Position numbers and translations under genes: made by a program
The notes under the pieces: model-generated
The model's input: only the letters and a program-made list of their open reading frames with translations
What the model was told of the DNA's origin: nothing
The model's database searches: none
Shown: in pieces, positions 42,992 to 51,235 of the stretch
Position numbering within the stretch: position 1 is the first letter of the stretch
Layout of the letters: every line of letters starts with the position of its first letter
Origin: G965116155 sp965116155
GTDB taxonomy: Bacteria; Bdellovibrionota; Bdellovibrionia; Bdellovibrionales; UBA1609
Assembly (NCBI GenBank): GCA_965116155.1
Contig: OZ220488.1
Span: 992,001 to 1,056,000, forward strand
Direction: 5' to 3'
Length of the DNA stretch: 64,000 bases

Positions 42992-44593
42992 ATGAGGCCC
43001 ATAATAGCCTGCGCACTTTTATTGGTTTGCTCTTTTGCTGCCGAAAGCCCTGCCGAGAGCCCTGCCACTTTATTGCGGCCCTTAAAACTTGAAAGCCCTA
43101 GAGACACCTTTAAAAGCTACATTACGGCCATGCAGGCCTATAGGGCCGCGCACGCAGCCGGCAAAAACACCCTGGCCTTGTCGGAGCTCGACAAAGCGGC
43201 GCGCAGTTTTAATTTGGAGCATTTGCCGGTTTTAACGCGGCGCGAGAGCGGCCGCACGGGTGCACGCCTACTGCAAGAGGTGCTCGACCGGGTAATACGC
43301 GTGGATTTGAGCCGCGTGCCAGACGACCCAAGCTTGAGCCGGTGGCGCCTTAAGGACACCGATATTGTGATTCAAAAAGAGCTTTCCGGCGATGATGCGG
43401 GGAGGTTTTTGTTTTCTCAAAACACCGTTCAGCAGCTAAGGGATTTTTACGAGCGGGTTAAGCATTTGCCTTATTTGGAAGACACGGGTGGTGGGGCGCA
43501 CTATCGTGAGCCTTGGCAGCGGGAGTATATTCCTGCTTGGGCCCAGAGCACTATGTGGGGCGTGCCTTTGTGGAAGTATTTGGGGCTGCTTTTGGGAGTT
43601 TTTTTGGGGCTCGTGCTTAAAAGGCTTCTTGTATCTTTGCTGCGTGCTATTCGGGGTGGGGTTTTGCCTCGCATCCCGGGGCCAAAGCAGTACGCGTATC
43701 AGATGTGGGAGGCCTTGGAGCGGCCTATGGGCTTGGTGGGGGCGAGTGCTTTTTGGTTTGCTTGTGTGCAGGCTATGCATTTTGAGGGCAAGTTGCTGAG
43801 CTTTTTAGTAAGTGCTGTGCAAATATCTTTAAGCGTGGCGGTTATTGGGGGTGCTTATAGGTTGGTGGGAGTGTTGCAGGTGTATTTGCAAAAATTGGCT
43901 CAGCTTACGCAATCGGATCTCGATGACCACATGGTGCCTTTGGTGACGCGCAGTTTGCGGATTTTTTTGGTTTTAGTGGGTAGTTTGTTTGCTTTGCAAA
44001 ATTTGGGGTTTAATATTTTGTCTCTTTTGGCGGGTTTGGGTTTGGGGGGGTTGGCTTTTGCTTTGGCGGCCAAAGACACGGTAGCAAATGTGTTTGGTTC
44101 TTTGATGATCATAATAGACCAGCCTTTTCGAATGGGTGATTGGATCCGTACGCCTTCTGTTGAGGGTACGGTGGAGCATATTGGTTTTCGCTCTACACGG
44201 GTGCGTACGTTTTATCAGTCTGTGGTGTCTATACCCAACTCTAGCTTGGCTAATGAAAACATCGACAACATGGGACTGCGGCCCATGCGGCGGGTAAAGG
44301 GAACTATTGGTTTGGTGTACTCTACTCCTACTAGTAAGATTCAGGAGTTTGTAGAGGGGGTGCGGGAGATTATTAGCTCGCACCCTCAAACAGATCATAG
44401 TAATTACCATGTGTATTTTAATAATTATGGCGCTTCTAGTTTGGATGTTATGTTGTATTTTTTCTTGCAGGTGCCAGACTGGAGCGAGGAGCTAAAGCAA
44501 AAGGGCGTTATATACTCGCAGATTCTCGACCTTGCCAAAAAACTAAACGTACAGTTCGCCTTCCCTTCCAGAAGTATATATATGCAAAATTAG
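42992..44593 (+). CDS. MscS-family mechanosensitive ion channel
   Basis: About 533 residues from ATG 42992, with AGGA close upstream. It has a signal peptide, a periplasmic helical domain (about 25-190), several membrane helices and the MscS core near 330-410: LLAGLGLGGLAFALAAKDTVAN, the pore helix, then GSLMIIIDQPFRMGDWI, with a beta domain after it. The size matches the medium-length YbdG/YnaI-like group. It opens under membrane tension to release solutes. The stop TAG is the first triplet of the repeat border TTAGAGCGCTAG. Confidence 0.92.
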   Translation: MRPIIACALLLVCSFAAESPAESPATLLRPLKLESPRDTFKSYITAMQAYRAAHAAGKNTLALSELDKAARSFNLEHLPVLTRRESGRTGARLLQEVLDRVIRVDLSRVPDDPSLSRWRLKDTDIVIQKELSGDDAGRFLFSQNTVQQLRDFYERVKHLPYLEDTGGGAHYREPWQREYIPAWAQSTMWGVPLWKYLGLLLGVFLGLVLKRLLVSLLRAIRGGVLPRIPGPKQYAYQMWEALERPMGLVGASAFWFACVQAMHFEGKLLSFLVSAVQISLSVAVIGGAYRLVGVLQVYLQKLAQLTQSDLDDHMVPLVTRSLRIFLVLVGSLFALQNLGFNILSLLAGLGLGGLAFALAAKDTVANVFGSLMIIIDQPFRMGDWIRTPSVEGTVEHIGFRSTRVRTFYQSVVSIPNSSLANENIDNMGLRPMRRVKGTIGLVYSTPTSKIQEFVEGVREIISSHPQTDHSNYHVYFNNYGASSLDVMLYFFLQVPDWSEELKQKGVIYSQILDLAKKLNVQFAFPSRSIYMQN

Positions 44594-44752
44594 AGCGCTA
44601 GCTGCGTAAGCATAAAGGCAATAGCAAAAATGTAGCCCACACGAATTACCCACCTTGGTAGCGTAATGTTTTTTCTTTCCCCCATAACAGCCCCTTTTAA
44701 AGCCTTTTTGTTTTAGTTTTTTAATTAAAAAATGCCCCAAAGGCGCGCGGGC

Positions 44753-45685
44753 TTAGGCTTTTAGTTTTGAAACCTCGTCTTGAGAGAGACCTGTTACCTC
44801 TGAAATCACAGAAAGCTTTAGCCCCTTTTTAAGCATATTTGCAGCCACCGCCACGCGTTCCTCTGCACGGCCTTCTTTTCGACCCGCCTCTTTCCATGGG
44901 TTGCCCATATTTTGCTCCCAAGCTTCAAAATATTCCTTTCTTGCCGCACCACTTGACTTTAACACACTCATCACCTCCTCATGGTCTATCCCACAAACGC
45001 TCGAAACATAAGTTACCACATGCTGCATCAGGTTTGTACTGTCATTGTCATCCAAATGGCCGAAAATTTGCCTAAAAAATTCACGCCTTTCTCTTCCTGC
45101 CATATCACCAAACTGTTGCACCTTCAAAAGCGCGTACAAAATAGAATAAAGTGCATCCTTAGGCGGCCATAAAGGTTGGTCTAGGCGCTCAAGATCAAGT
45201 ACATGGAACTGCAATAAAATGGAGTCTATGCTTTCTGCCTCAATATCGTGCATTACAATACCAAGCCCTGGTTTATGCCCCCTCTGCCACGAATCTCTGC
45301 CATGGTAAAAAATGCAATTCAATACAATAGGGCGCTCCTTTTGAGGCTTAGATAACTCAAAATGCTTTATGGCTACTCCATAATCAGCCATTTGCCGGTA
45401 CGTTTTTTTAGGATCGCGTTGATGCTTGTGTTCTAATAAGATATAAATTGGCCTAGTGTTTTTAAGCTTTCCTAGTAATAGCAAGTCTGCTTCTTTGCCT
45501 ATAGTAGGCAAAGAAGCATCCTGCTTAACCAGGCCTTTAATGTCCAACACCTCCTGCACGCTTTGAGGCAGCCAAAATTTTAGCAGCGCCCTCGTATAAC
45601 CCTTATCCTTAAAACAACTCCGGAAGAAACGATCATGCGTGTTGGTGTAGTGTGTGTTTAAACTTGCTTTTCTTTCTGGTGCCAT
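44753..45685 (-). CDS. Rpn-family recombination-promoting nuclease (PD-(D/E)XK)
   Basis: 310 residues. The N-terminal domain has HDRFFRSCFKD, then GKEADLLLLG and YILLEHKHQRD, the D...ExK pattern of the PD-(D/E)XK fold found in RpnA-type proteins. The C-terminus is charged, with a helix-turn-helix-like VISEVTGLSQDEVSKLKA. Rpn proteins cut DNA and raise RecA-independent recombination; several also act in phage defence. It stands alone between repeat zones. Confidence 0.82.
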   Translation of the reverse strand: MAPERKASLNTHYTNTHDRFFRSCFKDKGYTRALLKFWLPQSVQEVLDIKGLVKQDASLPTIGKEADLLLLGKLKNTRPIYILLEHKHQRDPKKTYRQMADYGVAIKHFELSKPQKERPIVLNCIFYHGRDSWQRGHKPGLGIVMHDIEAESIDSILLQFHVLDLERLDQPLWPPKDALYSILYALLKVQQFGDMAGRERREFFRQIFGHLDDNDSTNLMQHVVTYVSSVCGIDHEEVMSVLKSSGAARKEYFEAWEQNMGNPWKEAGRKEGRAEERVAVAANMLKKGLKLSVISEVTGLSQDEVSKLKA

Positions 45686-46064
45686 AATTTATTTTTCTTA
45701 TCCTTTGCCGTGCCGTAAAAAAACCCCAATACCCAAGGGTGATATTGGACCGTAGTTTTTTACCAAATCAAACCCGCAAAACACTTTGCGCCATGCGTGC
45801 ATATATGTAAAGCCACGACACGCCGTGCAAAGATCAAAAATGACGAAAAACGGGGGAGCCGCCATGCGCTTAAAGCAACTGCCGGCCCAGCACCTCCTAG
45901 GAACATTGGGCTAGTCCTTTGCATGGGGGGAGCTGCCAAATTGATACAGTGTGTGCCGGCTTAATTTTGGGGCGGCAAAGGGCCGATAGGGCATGCATGG
46001 AAGCGGTACGGTGTAGCGGAAGACACAAAAAGAACTTTCTTTCTTGCGTAAGCATAAAAGTGGA
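45686..46064. other. Intergenic region with no recognised gene
   Basis: About 380 bases upstream of the Rpn gene. Apart from short repeat border fragments (GGGCTAGTCC near 45908, GCGTAAGCATAAAAGTGGA at 46046-46064) and a short CTTT run near 46035, I see nothing that supports a gene. Confidence 0.5.
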
Positions 46065-46154
46065 CCCTTTACACCTTGGGTGGGTAGTGCAGTCACCTGC
46101 ATCCCTTTGGGGTGCTAAGCAGGTGACAAACGAAAAACCCCAAGGTGTAAAGGG
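46065..46154. repeat. Nested palindrome with 16-bp perfect arms
   Basis: CCCTTTACACCTTGGG (46065-46080) pairs exactly with 46139-46154. The linkers are TGGGTAGTGCA and AAACGAAAAAC, the stem GTCACCTGC/GCAGGTGAC and the core ATCCC/GGGGT. The linkers match those at 24985 and in copy 1. Confidence 0.85.
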
Positions 46155-46190
46155 GGAACTAGACAGCTATCAACGCGCCGGTAGAAAAAA

Positions 46191-46230
<40 letters not shown>

Positions 46231-46312
46231 AAAGGGCTAGCGCGGTCACCTTAAGCAGCGCAAGCAAAGTTCGCCTGGTAAATAAAAAAAACCCACGACT
46301 TATAAGATACTC

Positions 46313-46425
46313 TGGTAGCTTTGGGTGGTCAGTAGGCCCAAAGCGTTCAGACTCTCTTTAAAAGCACTGGGAGGCTGCTCTAGGAGCGCCGCTTATCCCA
46401 GAATTTTGGACTAACACTCTAACTT
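46313..46425. repeat. Palindromic module upstream of ankyrin gene
   Basis: GGTAGCTTTGGGTGGTCAGT followed by a CCCAAAG partner, GTTCAGACTCTCTTT, GCTGCTCTAGGAGC and CCAGAATTTTGG. The same module lies before the second ankyrin paralogue (48638) and right of the IS element. Confidence 0.75.
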
Positions 46426-46442
46426 GTTAAAGGAAACCCACC

Positions 46443-47522
46443 ATGAGCAACCTAACGCTTAATATGTGTACAATAATATTAAGCTTAACTTTTGCAACAA
46501 ATGCCTTTGCCAACGAGGAAGAGGAGGCTAATTTCTGGGCTGATCGCCTTGTCAAGGCCGTCAAGGAGAACAGCCTTAGACGAGTGAAATACTATGTTGA
46601 AAAAAAAGGAGTCCACCCAGATACGCCTGGTACCCTCTATATACATAATAGTGAGATTCCAGCAACGGCCCTAACATTAGCAGCAAGGCAAGGCAACACA
46701 GACATAGTTGCATATCTTTTAGCTAATGGCGCCAATGTTGACATCAGAAAAAAATCCTCTGGCGAGACACCCCTTATGCGGGCATCATACGCCGCCACTC
46801 AGGAAAAGCAAATAGATAATGCCGCCGCCACTATAAAGCTCTTACTAGCAAAAGGCGCTGATATAAACGCCACTGACAAGCATGGCTACACTGCACTTAT
46901 GAGAGCCGCAGAGAACCCCCTATGTGCCTACAACAAAGAGGATGGAACAAAGCCTTGTCATGAATCAAAAATGCTCAAGTTTCTGCTTGAAAATGGCGCT
47001 GACGTTAATAAAAAAAATAACAAAGGCATCACCGCAATCGACATGGTAGAAAACAGCTACCATTGGAACCAATGGGAAACTCCCAATGAAGACCTACGAC
47101 TTCTACTTAAGTACAAGAAGAAGTACAAGGAGTGTGCAGATTGTCGCAAACAACAAGCAAAAGGACTCCGCATGTTGTGTCCAAAGGGGTGCCGGTCATC
47201 TAGTTCCACAAGTACTGCACAAGGTCAGGCGGCCCACTGTGGCGCTCGCTACGATGATCAAGGATGTAGGGTGGTACGAAAGCAGTGTGTAGATGATGTT
47301 TGGTCATGTGAATCATGGAAGAAAGAAATACAACAGAAATGCCAAAAGGCTGAAGACTTGCCACAAAGATGTAAGACTGAAGATACAGTTCGTGTCCAAC
47401 AACAAGGTCAGACGCACAGCCACCACAGATGTCCAAAATGTAACCACATATGCTACCCTGGCGACAGTGCGCACAGTGCTCCAAGCTCGCGATCAGCACA
47501 AGGCGCAAGACGCGCGCAGTAA
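46443..47522 (+). CDS. Exported ankyrin-repeat protein with Cys-rich C-terminus
   Basis: 359 residues. A signal peptide (about 1-23, ending ATNAFA) precedes three to four ankyrin repeats (about 30-225). A Cys-rich segment (about 228-320, with CADCRKQQ and several spaced cysteines) leads to a CPKCNHIC zinc-ribbon-like motif and the tail SAHSAPSSRSAQGARRAQ. The signal peptide and this tail are shared nearly exactly with the protein at 48766, while the middle differs. AAAGGA before the ATG serves as ribosome-binding site. Confidence 0.8.
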   Translation: MSNLTLNMCTIILSLTFATNAFANEEEEANFWADRLVKAVKENSLRRVKYYVEKKGVHPDTPGTLYIHNSEIPATALTLAARQGNTDIVAYLLANGANVDIRKKSSGETPLMRASYAATQEKQIDNAAATIKLLLAKGADINATDKHGYTALMRAAENPLCAYNKEDGTKPCHESKMLKFLLENGADVNKKNNKGITAIDMVENSYHWNQWETPNEDLRLLLKYKKKYKECADCRKQQAKGLRMLCPKGCRSSSSTSTAQGQAAHCGARYDDQGCRVVRKQCVDDVWSCESWKKEIQQKCQKAEDLPQRCKTEDTVRVQQQGQTHSHHRCPKCNHICYPGDSAHSAPSSRSAQGARRAQ

Positions 47523-47682
47523 CTCTGAAGATTCTTTCACTTTCAGCCTGGCGCCCCTGGCGCCAGGTATGTGGTGGTTTGGCAGCGGACACAAAACGCC
47601 TGCTAATCACGCAACCAATAGTTTGGCTTGCATTTTTTAGCAAGCGGCGGCATAATAGTAGGTGATCGTTTCGAAATTATGG

Positions 47683-47722
47683 CCCCCTTGACTTGGCCCT
47701 TGGCCCTCATGGGGGTTTTTTT
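47683..47722 (+). promoter_or_regulatory. Hairpin that may hide the ribosome-binding site of the NYN gene
   Basis: CCCCC (about 47683-47687) can pair with GGGGG (about 47711-47715) around an inner GGCCCTTGGCC; seven Ts and the ATG follow. It looks like an intrinsic terminator placed just before the start codon, suggesting attenuation. Confidence 0.45.
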
Positions 47723-48325
47723 ATGTCTCAAACTAGAACAACCATTTTTTATTTTGACGCTCAAAACCTTTATAGAATGGCCCAGACCGTCTTTGCAGAC
47801 GTTAAATACCCTAACTTTGATCCCATTGCCTTATCACAGTTGATCGCCAAAAAATACTTCTTGAAAATACAAACGATAAAATTTTATACAGGCATTCCAT
47901 ACAAAAGAAGAAGCCCTCACTGGCACAATTTTTGGAGCAAAAAATTGGCTGCCCTGGGAAAAAACCAGCTCGTGGAGATCTTTACACGAAAAATACAACC
48001 AAGAACAAAAAACATATTACTTAATGGCGTGACACATCAAATAAAATTTGATGTTGAAAAAGGCATCGACACAAGAATAACAATTGATATTGTCAGAGAC
48101 GCATTAGATCAAAAATCCGAAGCCATTGTTATTTTTAGCGCAGACCAAGACCTTGCAGAGGCGGTAGCAGAAGTAAAAAAAATTGCGCACTCACAAAAAA
48201 GATATATTACTATATTCTCTGCTTCACCTCGTTTTAAAAATATAACAGGCATTGCTGGATCTAAATGGATTCAAATAAAAGAAGCAGACTACAACCAATG
48301 CCTTGACTACAGGGACTACCGATAG
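47723..48325 (+). CDS. NYN-domain (PIN-like) ribonuclease, LabA/DUF88 type
   Basis: About 200 residues from ATG 47723. The acidic residues of the NYN fold are visible: FYFDAQNLYR near the start, KGIDTRITIDIVRDAL in the middle and VIFSADQDLAEAV. These proteins are thought to cut RNA with a metal ion. The gene is AT-rich compared with the core genes. A GC-rich hairpin lies directly before the start, in which the GGGGG that would serve as ribosome-binding site is paired. Confidence 0.82.
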   Translation: MSQTRTTIFYFDAQNLYRMAQTVFADVKYPNFDPIALSQLIAKKYFLKIQTIKFYTGIPYKRRSPHWHNFWSKKLAALGKNQLVEIFTRKIQPRTKNILLNGVTHQIKFDVEKGIDTRITIDIVRDALDQKSEAIVIFSADQDLAEAVAEVKKIAHSQKRYITIFSASPRFKNITGIAGSKWIQIKEADYNQCLDYRDYR

Positions 48326-48522
48326 ACGAAATCAAGAGGCTCAAGAAAACCTAGCATGGGACATGCTTCCTTCAAGTCCGCCTTGAAGATAAGGCAGTGT
48401 GTGCGGGCTTAAAGTTGAGGCAGCAAAGGGCCGAAAGATCACACAAGGCTACAGGCTCATAGATGCCGTATAGACTGCAAAATTCTCTGCGGGACGCTTG
48501 GTCCGTAAGGATTAGAGTGTTA
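48326..48522. other. Gap with repeat fragments
   Basis: No gene is seen. It contains CACACAAGGCTACAGGCTCATAGATG and CAAAATTCTCTGCGGGACGCTTGG-type fragments, given by position 48440-48465 and 48478-48501, which are half-copies of the nested palindromes. Confidence 0.5.
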
Positions 48523-48622
48523 GCCACATGCTCTGGGCCAAGCGCAGTCTGCCTGATAGTCCCTGCAAGGGACGACCATCAGGTAGACAAGTGCCCCACA
48601 GAGCATGTGGCGGCCTATAAGG
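48512..48622. repeat. Nested palindrome, full copy with GCCACATGCTCTG arms
   Basis: ATTAGAGTGTTA border, GCCACATGCTCTG (48523-48535) with CAGAGCATGTGGC (48599-48611), linkers GGCCAAGCGCA and CAAGTGCCCCA, stem GTCTGCCTGAT/ATCAGGTAGAC, core CCCTGCAAGGG, border GGCCTATAAGG. The outer arms equal those in copy 1 but the inner stems differ. Confidence 0.88.
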
Positions 48623-48750
48623 CTAACAACGCGCCGGTAGCTTTGGGTGGTCAGTAGGCCCAAAGCGTTCAGACTCTCTTTACAAGCACTGGGAGGCTGC
48701 TCTACCGCCGCCGCTCTACCTCAGAGAATTTTACTAGCGCCCTAATTGCT
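48623..48750. repeat. Palindromic module upstream of second ankyrin gene (intact IS target)
   Basis: CAACGCGCCGGTAGCTTTGG starts the module, followed by the same GTTCAGACTCTCTTT and GGGAGGCTGCTC parts as at 46313. It shows the uninterrupted target of the IS3 element. Confidence 0.8.
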
Positions 48751-48765
48751 TTAAAGGAGAACAAC

Positions 48766-49479
48766 ATGAAAAACCTAACACTCACTTTATTCTTAACATT
48801 ATTGAGCTTTGCTTTTGCAACAAATGCACTTGCCAATACATTTTCTCTTATAATGGCTGCACACGCAGGCGACCTAGCAAAGGTAAAAAAGCTTATTGCA
48901 CAGGGGATGAGCCCAAACGCTCAGGACTCAAGTGGTACCTTTCGCGGCACAGCCCTGCACAGTGCAGCAGAAAAAGGCCACATAGACATAGTACAATACC
49001 TTTTAGAACAGGGTGCCAAGATCGATGCAAGAGACAAAGATGGCAGGACGCCCCTTATGTGGACAGTAAGTAAAGACAAAGATGCAGAGGAAATGATCAA
49101 ACTCTTGCTAGCAAAGGGCGCAGATATCAATGCTACAAGTAAAATGGGAGCCACCGCCCTTATGGAAGCACTAAAAACAGCCCCGTGTACGACCCAAAGC
49201 AGCGGCCCCGTGCTTCATAGATGCCTCCCTGCATTATCAACGTTAAAGTTGCTTCTGGAAAAAGGCGCTGACATTAACAAGCAAGATAGCGCAGGCAAAA
49301 CCGTATTCGACCTTGCACGTGATGGAAAACGTAAGGATCTAATCCGCGAGTACGCAAAAAAACAAGGTCAAACGGCTGTCCACAAGTGTCCGCATTGTGG
49401 GCACACACTCCAGTCTGGCGGTAGTGCGCACAGTGCTCCAAGCTCGCGATCAGCACAAGGCGCCAGACGCGCGCAGTAA
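48766..49479 (+). CDS. Exported ankyrin-repeat protein with zinc-ribbon-like tail (paralogue)
   Basis: 237 residues. Signal peptide (about 1-24, ending ATNALA), three to four ankyrin repeats (about 26-190), then HKCPHCGHTLQSG and the tail SAHSAPSSRSAQGARRAQ, identical to that at 47460-47522. AAAGGAG lies before the ATG. It looks like a shorter paralogue of the 359-residue protein without the Cys-rich insert. Both genes have the same palindromic module upstream. Confidence 0.82.
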   Translation: MKNLTLTLFLTLLSFAFATNALANTFSLIMAAHAGDLAKVKKLIAQGMSPNAQDSSGTFRGTALHSAAEKGHIDIVQYLLEQGAKIDARDKDGRTPLMWTVSKDKDAEEMIKLLLAKGADINATSKMGATALMEALKTAPCTTQSSGPVLHRCLPALSTLKLLLEKGADINKQDSAGKTVFDLARDGKRKDLIREYAKKQGQTAVHKCPHCGHTLQSGGSAHSAPSSRSAQGARRAQ

Positions 49480-49544
49480 CTTAGCGCCCTTCATCAACCG
49501 AAAGCGCCCCCGCCAAGGGGTCCTTTATGTCTACAAAAACTAAA

Positions 49545-49574
49545 TTGGACAAAATATAGCATTTTTGCTATATA
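49545..49574 (+). promoter_or_regulatory. Promoter and operator of the higBA-like pair
   Basis: TTGGAC (49545-49550) and TATATA (49569-49574) are 18 bases apart. The palindrome ATATAGCA-TTTT-TGCTATAT (49554-49573) fills the spacer and the -10 box, where an antitoxin could block RNA polymerase. Confidence 0.6.
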
Positions 49575-49593
49575 TGTCATGACAAGGGTTGGT

Positions 49594-49911
49594 ATGAGAG
49601 TAGAAATTATTGATCAGGTCGCAAAAATACTGCGCCATGAGACCAAGGAGATTCGGGAGGACATACAAGACATCCTTGAAAAGCTGGAACACGGCCTTAC
49701 CTTAGGGCTTCCTCATGTAAGGCCTTTAACCAGTATTCACTCCAATCTCTTTGAGATAAGGGTGAAAGATAAGCAAGGCCAATTTAGAGTTATCTACTTT
49801 GTGAAGAAGCGAAATGCCATCTACATTCTTCATGCTTTTAGAAAGAAAACTCAAAAGTTGCCGGATAAAGAAAAAAAATTAGTCCTTAAACGATTAAAGG
49901 AGATTACGTAG
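49594..49911 (+). CDS. RelE/HigB-like toxin (phage Gp49-like)
   Basis: About 105 residues from ATG 49594 (AAGGG five bases upstream; ATG 49579 also possible). The pattern LRPLTSIHSNLFEIRVKD and FRVIYFVKKRNAIYILHAFRKKTQK is that of Gp49/HigB ribosome-dependent mRNA interferases. It precedes its antitoxin gene, the order of higBA. The stop overlaps the antitoxin start (TAGTG). Confidence 0.88.
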   Translation: MRVEIIDQVAKILRHETKEIREDIQDILEKLEHGLTLGLPHVRPLTSIHSNLFEIRVKDKQGQFRVIYFVKKRNAIYILHAFRKKTQKLPDKEKKLVLKRLKEIT

Positions 49912-50207
49912 TGGCTAAAACAAAAACCTACAAAAATGTACGGTCTTTTTCTAAAGAAGTTTTAGGGCTTGAAAGTTATAATAGCTGGCTTATCTCTACT
50001 AAAAATAAAATGATAGCCTCTATTATCAAGGCAAGGAAACAGCAGTCCATTTCCCAAGAAGAGTTGGCCAAAATGCTTGGAACCACTCAATCCGTAATCA
50101 GTCGCATTGAAAACGGAACAAGCCGAAACGTTACTCTGGATTACCTAATGAGAGCTGTAAGCGTACTAGGAATTGCTCCTAATATCACACTCAAAAAAAC
50201 TGCTTAA
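49911..50207 (+). CDS. XRE-family antitoxin (HigA-like)
   Basis: 98 residues with a helix-turn-helix at about 45-70 (SQEELAKMLGTTQSVISRIENG). It should bind the toxin and repress the shared promoter. GTG start, coupled to the toxin gene by a one-base overlap of stop and start. Confidence 0.88.
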   Translation: MAKTKTYKNVRSFSKEVLGLESYNSWLISTKNKMIASIIKARKQQSISQEELAKMLGTTQSVISRIENGTSRNVTLDYLMRAVSVLGIAPNITLKKTA

Positions 50208-50279
50208 TTAGTCGTGACTAGTACGTGTAAAAGCCTCCACATCCACATTTAGCACACACCCTGCCTTAAGCCAGTGGTA

Positions 50280-50687
50280 TTAAGGTGCTTCAGATTCGAA
50301 AAGCTCCTCTAGCATCCTTATTTGTTTGTAGTGGTACCTCATCGTATACAAAGCGAACACAGTGGCACTAGTACCGAGCAGGGGGAACCAGTGCGTTATG
50401 GAGTCTGTGACAGCAATTCCGAATAATGTCGCTCCTCCTCCCAGCAAAGCGAGGCATGCGCTTTTCATTAATTCGCCACCTTCATAGGACAATGTTGCTC
50501 TAAGATTTTTCACCTTATACAATTTTTCCAAACGCTCTTCCGATGCATAGGTCTCAGAGTCGACGCTCATTTGTTGTATACGCTGATCCAGCTTATCTAA
50601 CAAATCTCCCGCCAAACTTACTTTGGCATTAAGCCCCAAGCATAAAAGTAAATATAAAACAGGCACTGATAATCGCAACATTTTCAA
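50280..50687 (-). CDS. Small exported or membrane protein of unknown function
   Basis: 135 residues. Signal peptide (about 1-26), a short helical region with heptad pattern (27-60) and two hydrophobic segments (about 75-95 and 98-115), then a charged tail. AAGGAG is eight bases before the ATG. I do not recognise a family. A CTCTT tract starts about 70 bases upstream, directly at a TATAAC hexamer, so its expression may vary by slippage. Confidence 0.65.
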   Translation of the reverse strand: MKMLRLSVPVLYLLLCLGLNAKVSLAGDLLDKLDQRIQQMSVDSETYASEERLEKLYKVKNLRATLSYEGGELMKSACLALLGGGATLFGIAVTDSITHWFPLLGTSATVFALYTMRYHYKQIRMLEELFESEAP

Positions 50688-50755
50688 ACTCCTTATCTGG
50701 TTTTAATGAGCACAGGGTTAAAGGTAATTAAGCGAAGCCTTGTGGCCCGTTATAC

Positions 50756-50800
50756 AAGAGAAGAGAAGAGAAGAGAAGAGAAGAGAAGAGAAGAGAAGAG
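50756..50800 (-). repeat. Short tandem repeat (CTCTT)9 on the coding strand
   Basis: Nine AAGAG units on the plus strand. On the minus strand the tract ends beside GTATAAC (50755-50749), a possible -10 box of the 135-residue gene. Confidence 0.95.
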
Positions 50801-50821
50801 AATTTGTAATTTTTTTCTGAG

Positions 50822-51235
50822 CGTACGGAGCTTTGACGGCAATCTGGTCGCCTCTTGTAGAGGCTATCAGGGGCCGCCGTGAGCCTATCCAGCACGTGAG
50901 GCACCCCCTTGGCTAGTCGCTCGCCTGGCGCACCTCCAGGTGCACTCCCAGGCTGCGCTACTAACAAGAGGTGTTCATGGCGTTAAGTTAATCTGGCAGA
51001 TTAGGTCACGCCTGGTTTTTTCGCGACCAATAAAGCCCGGCCGCAGGCAACATTACTTTCCTCAATTTACCACAATTGCACTTGCGAGTACGGGCTGGAG
51101 GTTTATATTTGCTCAATGTACGGAAGCTTTGACGACAATCTGGTAGCCTTGGACCTAGAGATCGTCCAAGGCTACAGGGCGCTGCGATGATAGCGAACGC
51201 TTAGTCCCAGAAAATTCTGCTAGCGCTCTAATTTA
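50822..51235. repeat. Palindromic repeat region, no gene
   Basis: Several modules: TTTGACGGCAATCTGG hairpins (50832, 51128), CGCCTGGCGCACCTCCAGGT (about 50922), a partial copy of the 239-base tandem unit (50983-51090) and CAGAAAATTCTGCTAGCGC at the end. The border TTAGAGCGCTAG (minus strand) begins at the fadJ-type stop codon. Confidence 0.75.

Noticed and set aside
45686..46064. Possible small gene upstream of the Rpn gene
   Set aside because: Only short frames made of repeat fragments, with no convincing start.
50728..50967. Minus-strand frame translating the CTCTT tract as a SSLLF repeat
   Set aside because: Reading through a short tandem repeat and palindromes gives a frame by chance; it has no start signal.
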